Shown: positions 1 to 5,545, counted from the stretch's first letter. The stretch is DNA of 8,571 nt from JAGNLM01 sp964439835 (GCA_964439835.1 CAYTPQ010000105.1:1-8571), one strand, 5' to 3'. The notes: generated by a model from the letters alone, not told the origin. Program-made: numbers and translations.

Positions 1-2
1 CC

Positions 3-554
3 CACCCCATCGAGGAGCTCCTCGGCCTCCTCGCGCGCCACGGCATCACCGCCGTCGCAGACGTCCGTTCGCAACCCTACAGCCGCCGCCACCCCCAGTT
101 CCGCCGCGAGGCGCTCGCCGAGTCGCTGCGGCACCGCGGCATCGACTACCTCTTCCTCGGCCATGAGCTCGGCGCCCGATCCGCGGACCCCTCCTGCTAC
201 GTCGCCGATCAGGTGCAGTACGACCTGCTGGCGAAGACCGAGGCGTTCCAGAGGGGTCTGGAGCGGGTCGAGCAGGAAGCCCGCTCTGGGCGCCTCGCGC
301 TCCTCTGCGCCGAGCAGGAGCCCCTCGAGTGCCACCGCACGGTCCTGGTGGCGCGCCACCTGGTCGCCCGCGGGCTCGCCGTGCGCCACATCCTCGGCGA
401 CGGCGCGCTCGAGTCCCACGAGGCGGCGCTGGGCCGGCTGATCCGTCAGCTCGCCCTGCCGCAGCGCGATCTGTTCCGCTTGCGGCAGGCGATCGAGGCC
501 GAGGCCTACGCACGGCAGGGCCGGAAGATCGCCTACCGGCGGGCGACGGCGTAG
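3..554 (+). CDS. DUF488 family protein, 5'-truncated by the window edge
   Basis: The reading frame is open from the first full codon at position 3 to a TAG stop at 552-554, so about 183 codons are visible and the start lies outside the window. Three DUF488 signatures are seen in order: an ADVRSQPYSRRHPQF block near the start, a YLFLGHELGAR block, and an LLCAEQEPLECHRTVL block about two thirds along. The family is known by the conserved DVRs..P.SR, LG.ELG and Ca....CHR motifs. Its biochemical role is not settled, so none is assigned. The internal ATG/GTG codons are not the real start, because the conserved N-terminal block lies upstream of them. The gene converges on the minus-strand unit that ends at 607, with only 52 bp between the two stops. 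Confidence 0.88.
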   Translation, partial: HPIEELLGLLARHGITAVADVRSQPYSRRHPQFRREALAESLRHRGIDYLFLGHELGARSADPSCYVADQVQYDLLAKTEAFQRGLERVEQEARSGRLALLCAEQEPLECHRTVLVARHLVARGLAVRHILGDGALESHEAALGRLIRQLALPQRDLFRLRQAIEAEAYARQGRKIAYRRATA

Positions 555-606
555 ATCGGCCGTCCCCGCAGCGGCTGCCGGCGCAGGGCTACGCCGCCAG
601 CGCGCG

Positions 607-957
607 TCAAGCCGGCAGCAGCGCTCGCCAGCTCGGCGCGAGCGGGCGCAGCTCGTTCTCGCGCAGCCAGACACGGGCGCCGGCCTGCTCGGCCTGGGCG
701 TAGGACCAGCGCACCACGTGTCGGCTCGCGGCCAGATCGTGGACCACGTGCAGGCCCTCGAACGCCCGCGCGAGCACCTCCCCCTGCATGGCGTTACGCT
801 CGACCCAGTGCTCCAGGTGCCAGAGGTCGCCCAGGAAGTCCCGCTTGTCGCGGTTGCACTGGGCGTGGGCGAGCGCGAGGCTGCTGGCGCACCGTTCCCG
901 GAGCTGGCGCACGCGCGCCAGGAAGGCGACCTGCTCCTCGGCGCTGGGGACGCTCAC
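607..957 (-). CDS. Small uncharacterised protein coupled to the HIT gene
   Basis: A 116-residue soluble protein that I do not recognise. It starts with GTG at 957-955 and is preceded by GGAAGGA at a suitable distance. That ribosome binding site lies within the last codons of the upstream HIT gene, and only 3 nt separate the HIT stop from this start, so the two are almost certainly co-transcribed and translationally coupled. The sequence appears all-helical, with no signal peptide or membrane segment. Points to search with are the ALAHAQCNRDKRDFLGDLWH block, a following WVERNAMQGEVL stretch, and Trp/Arg-rich segments in the C-terminal third. No catalytic motif is obvious. Coding is supported by high GC at third positions and by the tight coupling. 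Confidence 0.75.
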   Translation of the reverse strand: MSVPSAEEQVAFLARVRQLRERCASSLALAHAQCNRDKRDFLGDLWHLEHWVERNAMQGEVLARAFEGLHVVHDLAASRHVVRWSYAQAEQAGARVWLRENELRPLAPSWRALLPA

Positions 958-960
958 CCG

Positions 961-1344
961 TCAGTCCTTCCAGTAGGCCGCCTGCTCCGGCAGCACCCAG
1001 CGCACGCCGCCCCGGGGGTCGGGCCGGTCGCCGGCGTAGCGCGGGATCAGGTGCAGGTGGCAGTGCATCACGGTCTGGCCGGCCGCGGGGCCCTCGTTCA
1101 GCCCCAGGTTGTAGCCGTCGGGTCGGTGCCGGGTCTCGACCCGGCGCTTGGCCTCCTCCAGCGCGGCGAGCATGGCCCACCGTTCCTCGACGGTCAGCTC
1201 GAAGAACGAGGCGATGTGACGGACCGGGACGACCAGCGTGTGCCCGGGCGAGACCGGGAAGCCGTCGGCGAGCACCCGGACCCGTCCGTCCTCGAACAGC
1301 ACCCGCTCGGGGGCCGGGTGGCAGAAGGGGCAGGGCTCGGTCAT
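961..1344 (-). CDS. HIT family hydrolase (histidine triad nucleotide-binding protein)
   Basis: A 127-residue protein of normal length for a single-domain HIT hydrolase. The signature H-x-H-x-H triad is plain near the C terminus in VMHCHLHLIPRY, with the central histidine of such proteins acting as nucleophile on the alpha-phosphate of nucleotide substrates. Other family features are the N-terminal CPFCHPAPERVLFED block (a Cys-x-x-Cys common in this group), VLADGFPVSPGHTLVVPVRH, and GYNLGLNEGPAAGQTV just before the triad. I place the start at the ATG at 1344-1342, where the conserved MTEPCPFC begins, with GGAG just upstream; the frame stays open further upstream but loses family character. It is divergent from RtcA, with 87 bp between the two starts. 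HIT enzymes split adenylated or guanylylated compounds (AppA-type, AMP-lysine and others); the specific substrate cannot be read from the sequence. Confidence 0.93.
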   Translation of the reverse strand: MTEPCPFCHPAPERVLFEDGRVRVLADGFPVSPGHTLVVPVRHIASFFELTVEERWAMLAALEEAKRRVETRHRPDGYNLGLNEGPAAGQTVMHCHLHLIPRYAGDRPDPRGGVRWVLPEQAAYWKD

Positions 1345-1431
1345 GGGGGTCTCCGCGCGGATCGGATGGCCTCGGTGATCGTAGCCCCTTCGACTCGTGC
1401 GCGAGGTCCGGGAACGGCGGAAGATGTGGCG
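1345..1431. promoter_or_regulatory. Divergent intergenic region between HIT and rtcA
   Basis: These 87 bp must hold or transmit the start signals for both divergent units. A GGAAG at 1419-1423 serves as ribosome binding site for rtcA, with 8 nt spacing. I found no convincing sigma-70 boxes and no sigma-54 GG-N10-GC pair. The latter matters because E. coli rtcBA is driven by sigma-54 and RtcR. The control of rtcA here is therefore likely different from the enterobacterial type (inference). Confidence 0.4.
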
Positions 1432-2484
1432 ATGCAAGTGCTGGAGATCGACGGCAGCTTCGGCGAAGGGGGCGGTCAGTTGACCCGCTGCGCCGTGTCC
1501 CTGGCCGCGGTCACCGGACAGCCGATCCGCCTGCGCCGCATCCGCGCCGGCCGGCCGCGGCCGGGATTGATGGCCCAGCACCTGACCGCGCTGCGGGCCG
1601 TGGCGGCGCTGAGCGGCGGCGCGCTGGACGGGGATGCACTGGGGGCGACGGAGATCCAGTTCCGACCCGGGCGCATCACGGGCGGGGAGTACGCCTTCGA
1701 CGTGGGCACCGCCGGCAGCGTCACCCTCGTGCTGCAGGCGCTCCTGCCGGTGGCGTTACACGCAGACGGCCCCTGCCGGTTGCGGATCAGTGGGGGCACC
1801 GACGTCCGCATGGCACCGCCGATGGACTACCTGCGGCTGGTCTTCCTGCCCTGGCTCGCGCGGATGGGCGCGCACGCGCGGGTGGAGTCGCTGTGCCACG
1901 GCTACTACCCGCGGGGAGGGGGCACGGTGAGCCTCTCCGTTGAGCCGTGCGCCGCCCTGCGCCCGCTCGTGGCGGAGGCCCGGGGGGCACTGCGGGTCAT
2001 CCGGGGTCTGGCGCACGTCGCCCGGCTGCCGTCGCACATCGGCGTGCGGATGGCGGCGGCGGCCCAAGGTCTGCTCGCGGACCTGGCGCCGGTGCAGGTG
2101 GAGACGAGGGTGCTCGAAGACCACGAGGCCGTCGGGACCGGCGGGGCGTTGGTGCTGGTTGCGGAGGCCGAGCACGGTGTCCTGGGTGCCGCGGCGGTGG
2201 CCGAGCGGGGGGTTCCGGCCGAGCGCCTGGGGGCAGAGGCGGGGCGTGCGCTGCGCGCGGACCTGGAGGCCGGCGCGGCGCTGGACGTCCACGCTGCGGA
2301 CCAGTTGCTGGTCTACGCGGCCCTGGCCCAAGGCCCTTCCCGCCTCACGGTGCGACGACTCAGCCGGCACGCGCAAACGGTCCTCTGGCTCCTCGAGCAG
2401 TTCCTGCCGGTCCGGTTCCGGGTGGAGCGGCGGGACGGGCTGGTTCGGATCGAGGCCCTGACCCCTGCACTCCCTCCGTCGTGA
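1432..2484 (+). CDS. rtcA: RNA 3'-terminal phosphate cyclase
   Basis: RtcA converts RNA 3'-phosphate ends to 2',3'-cyclic phosphates through an enzyme-AMP (phosphohistidine) intermediate, and can also adenylylate 5'-phosphates; it works in RNA end repair with the ligase RtcB. The product is 350 residues, close to the usual 340 or so. Visible family marks are IDGSFGEGGGQLTR at residues 6-19, the RAGRPRPGLMAQHL region around 39-51, GTAGSVTLVLQALLP at 92-106, GGTDVRMAPPMDY at 121-133, and GYYPRGGG at 157-164. RLSRHAQTVLWLLEQFLPVRF at 309-329 contains His313, which corresponds by alignment to the catalytic histidine (His309 in E. coli). The start is ATG 1432, where the conserved MQVLEIDGSFGEGGGQ begins and a GGAAG lies 8 nt upstream; the long upstream open frame has no support. 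All key residues are present, so it should be active. No rtcB is in the window. Confidence 0.95.
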   Translation: MQVLEIDGSFGEGGGQLTRCAVSLAAVTGQPIRLRRIRAGRPRPGLMAQHLTALRAVAALSGGALDGDALGATEIQFRPGRITGGEYAFDVGTAGSVTLVLQALLPVALHADGPCRLRISGGTDVRMAPPMDYLRLVFLPWLARMGAHARVESLCHGYYPRGGGTVSLSVEPCAALRPLVAEARGALRVIRGLAHVARLPSHIGVRMAAAAQGLLADLAPVQVETRVLEDHEAVGTGGALVLVAEAEHGVLGAAAVAERGVPAERLGAEAGRALRADLEAGAALDVHAADQLLVYAALAQGPSRLTVRRLSRHAQTVLWLLEQFLPVRFRVERRDGLVRIEALTPALPPS

Positions 2485-2487
2485 CGC

Positions 2488-2514
2488 GCGCGCGGAGGCG
2501 GTCGCCCCGCGCGC
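2488..2514 (+). terminator. Strong GC hairpin just after rtcA (terminator-like, no U-tract)
   Basis: GCGCGCGG at 2488-2495 pairs with CCGCGCGC at 2507-2514. A single bulged A is followed by a further GGC/GCC pair that closes a four-base loop. It begins 4 nt after the rtcA stop. No T-run follows, so it is not a classical intrinsic terminator. It may instead attenuate or protect the 3' end, or help termination in this GC-rich genome. The next gene begins only 50 bp further on. Confidence 0.5.
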
Positions 2515-2563
2515 CGGCAGCGCTGATGGCGATCCACAATGCAATGCGGCGCCCGGAGGACGG

Positions 2564-3835
2564 ATGATCGGTGGCGCTCGCCGGCTGTTGGGGGTTCTGC
2601 TGCTGGCCGTCTGCACGGCGGGCGCGCAAGCGGAGGGGAAGGGCATGTCGGATCCGCGGATCGAAGAAGCGGGCGCGCTCATGCGGGGCTTTGCGGAGCG
2701 CACCGGACTCACCTTCCAGAAACCGCCCCGGCGCTACCTGTGGACGGACGCCTTCGCGGTCTGCAACTTCCTCGGCCTGGCCCGCACGACCGGCGACGAA
2801 GCCTACGCCGAGCTCGCCGGCCGTCTCGTCGCGCAGGTCCACCGCACGCTCGGACGGCACCGTGGCGACGACGGGCGCAGCGGCTGGCTGAGCGGGCTCG
2901 GGGAGCGAGAGGGTGAGGCGCATCCGACCCGTGGCGGGCTGCGGATCGGCAAGCGCCTCCGCGAGAGGGCCCCCGGCGAGCCCTTCGACGAGGTAGAGGA
3001 GTGGGACCGCGACGGCCAGTACTACCACTACCTGACCAAGTGGATGCACGCCCTCGACCAGATGACGCGGTCGAGCGGTGAGCCGCGCTTCAACCTCTGG
3101 GCGCGGGAGCTGGCCGAGGTCGCGTACGCTGGCTTCACCTACGCAACGGTTGCGGGGCGCCCGCGGCGGATGCACTGGAAGATGAGCATCGATCTGAGCC
3201 GTGCCCTGGTGCCGTCCATGGGGCAGCACGACCCCCTCGACGGCTACCTCACCCAGGTCCAGCTCCGCTCGACTGCGTCCCGGCTGCCCGGCTCGGTCGG
3301 TGGCCCGCGCCTCGAAGCCGAGACCGACGAGCTGCTGGCCATGGTCGAGGGGGGCGCGTGGGGAACGACTGATCCGTTGGGCCTCGGCGGCCTCCTGACC
3401 GACGCCTACCGCGCGCAGCAGCTCCGGCTCGAGGGGGCGCTTGCGGACGACCGCCTGCTCGCGACCCTGCTCGCTGCCGCCCTTACCGGACTCGAGGAGT
3501 ACGCGGCGAGCGCAGAACTGGGGTTGCCGGCCCACTACCGCCTGGCGTTTCGCGAGCTGGGCCTCGCCATCGGGCTGCACGCCGTGACGCGGATGCGCGA
3601 AGCGCTGGACCGCGATCCGCGGCTCACGGCGACGACCCCTGCGGTGCGGACGCGGCTCCAGGCGCTCCTGCGCTTTGTTCCCCTCGGCGAGGCGATCGAA
3701 GCGTTCTGGCGCGCCCCCGAGCACCGCAGTGCCGCCAGTTGGGCCGAGCACCGGGACATCAACGAGGTGATGCTGGCGACCCGCCTCGCGCCCGAGGGGT
3801 TCCTCGTCCTCCTCTCCCCGAGCCGAGGCCACTGA
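2564..3835 (+). CDS. Uncharacterised helical protein, probable alpha/alpha-barrel, possibly exported
   Basis: A 423-residue product. Residues 1-23 read as a Sec signal peptide: RR, a hydrophobic core LLGVLLLAVCTAG, then AQA before the probable cleavage site. The following LAVC is not a valid lipobox. The mature part resembles six-hairpin (alpha/alpha) toroid proteins, with helix pairs rich in Trp and aromatic residues: RRYLWTDAFAVCNFLGLAR at 56-74, EEWDRDGQYYHYLTKWMHALDQM at about 145-167, and MHWKMSIDLSRALVPSMGQHDPLDGY at about 203-228. Such folds occur in glycosidases and terpene-cyclase-like proteins, but I see no motif that fixes an activity. Two starts compete. ATG 2564 has GGAGGA only 3 nt upstream and gives the signal peptide. 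ATG 2645 has GGAGGGG at 2632-2638 with 6 nt spacing and would give a 396-residue cytosolic form. I favour the longer form because of the well-formed signal sequence. No enzymatic link to rtcA is evident. Confidence 0.82.
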   Translation: MIGGARRLLGVLLLAVCTAGAQAEGKGMSDPRIEEAGALMRGFAERTGLTFQKPPRRYLWTDAFAVCNFLGLARTTGDEAYAELAGRLVAQVHRTLGRHRGDDGRSGWLSGLGEREGEAHPTRGGLRIGKRLRERAPGEPFDEVEEWDRDGQYYHYLTKWMHALDQMTRSSGEPRFNLWARELAEVAYAGFTYATVAGRPRRMHWKMSIDLSRALVPSMGQHDPLDGYLTQVQLRSTASRLPGSVGGPRLEAETDELLAMVEGGAWGTTDPLGLGGLLTDAYRAQQLRLEGALADDRLLATLLAAALTGLEEYAASAELGLPAHYRLAFRELGLAIGLHAVTRMREALDRDPRLTATTPAVRTRLQALLRFVPLGEAIEAFWRAPEHRSAASWAEHRDINEVMLATRLAPEGFLVLLSPSRGH

Positions 3836-3984
3836 GCCGCGTCGTGCCGGCAGCCGCCTGCGTCCTCGCAAGGTAGTCAGCCCGCGCCGAATGGGCAAGA
3901 CTCCGACGCGGGAAGCGGGCGCCGCCGGCTCGCCAGGCGGTGGCCGACGCAGCCCCCGAGGCAAACGCACCGGGAGCCCTGACC

Positions 3985-4608
3985 GTGGACCGCACCGAGC
4001 GCTTCTACAAGATCGACCAGCTCCTGCAGGAGCGCCAGGCGGTGCCGCTGGAGGCGATGATCGAGGCCCTCGGGGTGTCGCGGGCGACGGTGGTGCGGGA
4101 CCTGGAGTACCTGCGCGATCGGCTCGCCGCCCCCATCGTCTGGGACCGGGAGCGGCGCGGGTATCGCTACGAGGCCCGTGGCAAGGGCGGGCCGTGCTAC
4201 GCCCTGCCCGGGCTGTGGCTGAACGCCTCCGAGGCCCACGCGCTGCTCACCATGGAGCAGCTGCTGGCGAACCTGCAGCCGGGGCTCCTCGGCCCCCACA
4301 TCGAGCCGCTGGAGCGCCGGGCCAAGGACGTGGCGGAGAAGACGCTCAACGCCCAGCTCGGGGCGGGCTACGGGATCTTCGGCGGCGAGCCTACCCACAC
4401 CGTGGTGCTGCGCTTCACCCCGGCGCGGGCGCGCTGGGTCGCTCGCGAGCGCTGGCACCCGGAGCAGCAGGGCGCGTTCGACGCCGAAGGCTACTACGTG
4501 CTCTCGGTGCCCTACGCGGATGCGACCGAGCTGGTGATGGACGTCCTGCGCCACGGGACGGCAGTGCGTGAGCGCCTGCGCCAGGCGCGGGCGGTGTACG
4601 GGGACTGA
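3985..4608 (+). CDS. YafY/DeoR-type regulator lacking its WYL core
   Basis: A 207-residue product from GTG 3985, with GGGAG 8 nt upstream. I chose this start because members of the family typically open with MDRTERFYKIDQLL; an in-frame GTG at 3940 would add a 15-residue tail without family character. Residues 4-62 are a winged helix-turn-helix: LLQERQAVPLEAMIEALGVS, then RATVVRDLEYLRDRL as the recognition region, then the wing API.WDRERRGYRY. Residues 66-106 (GLWLNASEAHALLTMEQLLA..QPGLL.PHI) are the usual linker. In full-length relatives of about 320 residues, a WYL domain of roughly 100 residues should follow. Here the chain goes straight from HIEPLERR (105-112) into RAKDVAEKTLNAQLGAGYGIF, the element that normally follows WYL, and then into the C-terminal WCX-like extension (LRFTPARARWVARERWHP..., VPYADATELVMDVLRHG). 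The tail after LRHG is also short. It probably binds DNA but lacks the ligand/nucleic-acid sensing core. The comparison is from memory of the family. Confidence 0.85.
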   Translation: MDRTERFYKIDQLLQERQAVPLEAMIEALGVSRATVVRDLEYLRDRLAAPIVWDRERRGYRYEARGKGGPCYALPGLWLNASEAHALLTMEQLLANLQPGLLGPHIEPLERRAKDVAEKTLNAQLGAGYGIFGGEPTHTVVLRFTPARARWVARERWHPEQQGAFDAEGYYVLSVPYADATELVMDVLRHGTAVRERLRQARAVYGD

Positions 4609-4796
4609 GGCGTTCCCCTTCCTCCCGGCTGGAACCGACGCGCGGCCCTGCGCTGCGTCGGCATCGCCGACGACTGCCCCGAGCGCGTCGGTGCGCTCGC
4701 CGGGCGTAGGGGGGCGCGTGCCGTCCCGCCTACCGCGCTCGCCCACGGCTGGGACCTGCTCCGCATCGAGCGGGCCGTGCCGCGTCTCGCGGTCGC
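4609..4796 (+). pseudogene. Coding-like remnant after the regulator gene
   Basis: No gene starts here, but frame 1, the same frame as the regulator after its stop, stays open to the TAA at 4915-4917. Across about 4621-4807 it shows the codon-position pattern of real genes in this window: roughly 84% GC at first, 65% at second and 89% at third positions, counted by hand. The conceptual product contains RRAALRCVGIADDCPERVGAL and, further on, AHGWDLLRIERAVPRL, which look like genuine helices rather than random translation. There is no start codon with a ribosome binding site, and I do not recognise the family. The best reading is the tail of a deleted gene that once lay between the regulator and the ARPP-1 gene. 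After about 4800 the coding character stops and hairpins begin. Confidence 0.4.
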
Positions 4797-4833
4797 GCGG
4801 TGGCACTCGCCCAGGGGCCGGAAGTGCCACCGC
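4797..4833 (+). repeat. Inverted repeat 1, 11-bp arms
   Basis: GCGGTGGCACT at 4797-4807 is the exact reverse complement of AGTGCCACCGC at 4823-4833, with a 15-nt GC-rich spacer. It carries TGGCAC on both strands, which resembles the -24 half of a sigma-54 promoter, but no TTGC-type -12 element is at the right distance on either side. It may be a regulator binding site or the first stem of a leader RNA. Confidence 0.75.
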
Positions 4834-4862
4834 CAACCCGTTCTGCGACGTACTTCACACCA

Positions 4863-4923
4863 GGGGGAGACCCAGCACAACAGGGGTCTCCGGCAGGCTC
4901 ACGTGGTGAGCCGGTAAGCCCCC
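4863..4923 (+). repeat. Inverted repeats 2 and 3 within a possible three-way junction
   Basis: Hairpin 2 is GGAGACCC (4866-4873) with GGGTCTCC (4884-4891) around a 10-nt loop AGCACAACAG. Hairpin 3 is GGCTCAC (4896-4902) with GTGAGCC (4906-4912) around a GTG loop. The outer GGGGG (4863-4867) and CCCCC (4919-4923) can enclose both if hairpin 2 gives up its two lowest pairs. The A-rich loop of hairpin 2 stands out from the GC-rich surroundings. Confidence 0.7.
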
Positions 4924-4927
4924 GACA

Positions 4928-4969
4928 ATGGCAGGCTCCGGGCGATTCCCCGGACGAGGAGCCTGCCAT
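4928..4969 (+). promoter_or_regulatory. 12-bp perfect palindrome covering the RBS and start codon of the ARPP-1/TPR gene
   Basis: ATGGCAGGCTCC at 4928-4939 is the exact reverse complement of GGAGCCTGCCAT at 4958-4969. The right arm carries most of the GAGGAG ribosome binding site (4955-4960) and the first two bases of the start codon. A competing inner stem, TCCGGG (4937-4942) with CCCGGA (4949-4954), uses part of the left arm. The outer stem would hide the start site, while the inner stem would leave the ribosome binding site free, which is the layout of a two-state translational switch. It could equally be a dyad operator at DNA level for the upstream HTH protein. Confidence 0.7.
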
Positions 4970-5474
4970 GTCCACCGTCGCCGAGTCCCTGTCCGCCATC
5001 CGTCTGGGCGAGCCCCAGGCGCACCAGAACCTGTCGCTCTTCCCCCTGCTGGGGGAGGCCGCCAACGCCCCCGAGTACCTGCTGCTGGAGGAGGCCCTCG
5101 CCCGCGGCCTCGCGCTCGCGGCCGGTGCCGAGGGCACGCGCTACCTGCTGCACAACAACCTCGGCTACTGCCTGAACCACCACGGCCGCCTCGCCGAGGC
5201 CGAGCCGCTCTGCCGGGCCGCCATCGCGCTCGACCGCGAGCGCTACAACGCGCACAAGAACCTGGGGGTGGCGCTGGAGGGCCAGGGCCGCTACGCCGAG
5301 GCGGCCGAGTGCTACGTCGAGTCCACCCGCAGGAACCCCGCCGATCCGCGGGCGCTGCGGCACCTGGAGACGATGCTCGCCCGCCACCCCGAGCTCACCG
5401 CCGCCCTACCGGACCTTCCGGCTACTTTGGAGGCGTGCCGCGCCCTCGCCGGACCCGGGCGGTGGGTGCAGTGA
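4968..5474 (+). CDS. ARPP-1 N-terminal fragment fused to two TPR repeats
   Basis: A 168-residue protein starting at ATG 4968, with GAGGAG 7 nt upstream. Residues about 7-48 (LSAIRLGEPQAHQNLSLFPL and then PEYLLLEEALARGL) match what I remember as the N terminus of ARPP-1 family proteins (ADP-ribosylglycohydrolase / rhodanese-phosphatase associated, normally about 300 residues or more). The rest of that domain, including its usual GEELVGAKQNR-type core, is missing. From about residue 55 the chain becomes two TPR units of 34 residues: YLLHNNLGYCLNHHGRLAEA..., then YNAHKNLGVALEGQGRYAEA.... A helical tail follows (PRALRHLETMLARHPEL). The frame and codon usage are continuous across the join, so the product should be translated. 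It lies upstream of the ADP-ribosylglycohydrolase with 126 bp between them. TPRs usually bind partner proteins. The fusion probably arose by deletion between two former neighbours. Coding is near certain; the ARPP-1 match is fairly confident. Confidence 0.85.
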   Translation: MSTVAESLSAIRLGEPQAHQNLSLFPLLGEAANAPEYLLLEEALARGLALAAGAEGTRYLLHNNLGYCLNHHGRLAEAEPLCRAAIALDRERYNAHKNLGVALEGQGRYAEAAECYVESTRRNPADPRALRHLETMLARHPELTAALPDLPATLEACRALAGPGRWVQ

Positions 5475-5527
5475 GGGCCTGCCGCCGGTGCCGGGGCGGA
5501 GGGGCAGACAGACCACGCCTTGGGGCC

Positions 5528-5545
5528 CGCCCGGTGCGCCGGGCG
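5528..5545 (+). repeat. Hairpin in the ARPP-1/TPR to ADP-ribosylglycohydrolase spacer
   Basis: CGCCCGG at 5528-5534 pairs exactly with CCGGGCG at 5539-5545 around a TGCG loop. It lies 53 bp after the TPR stop and 55 bp before the next start. There is no T-run, so it is more likely an operon-internal RNA stem than a terminator. It may help set different expression of the two genes. Confidence 0.5.

Larger units (their letters stand above)
4797..4969 (+). ncRNA. Candidate structured RNA or structured leader (four tandem perfect hairpins)
   Basis: This 173-bp stretch holds four non-overlapping perfect inverted repeats with arms of 11, 8, 7 and 12 bp, different in sequence, immediately upstream of and into the start of the ARPP-1/TPR gene. 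In addition GGGGG at 4863-4867 can pair with CCCCC at 4919-4923, closing hairpins 2 and 3 into a three-way junction. GGCAGGCTC occurs twice, at 4892-4900 and 4930-4938. The order suggests a folded 5' leader, or a separate small RNA followed by a translational control hairpin. No tRNA T-arm (TTCRANNC) or CCA end is seen, so it is not a tRNA and not an obvious tRNA-like Y RNA, and I recognise no riboswitch class. Ro/Y-RNA and RtcBA loci are known to carry structured RNAs, which makes an RNA gene here reasonable but unproven. Confidence 0.4.

Noticed and set aside
718..1431. Long upstream extension of the rtcA reading frame (to 718)
   Set aside because: It runs antisense to the HIT and small-protein genes and has no family similarity. 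Conserved RtcA sequence begins exactly at the ATG at 1432 with a ribosome binding site.
2360..3970. Minus-strand 536-codon open frame
   Set aside because: It is antisense to rtcA and the helical-barrel gene, proline/arginine-rich and without motifs, as expected for a shadow frame in GC-rich DNA.
4797..4833. Sigma-54 promoter in inverted repeat 1 (TGGCAC on both strands)
   Set aside because: The -12 TTGC element is missing at the required GG-N10-GC spacing on both strands.
4863..4923. tRNA or tRNA-like Y RNA
   Set aside because: The three-way junction lacks a TTCRANNC T-loop and an anticodon-type arm, so only a generic structured RNA is claimed.
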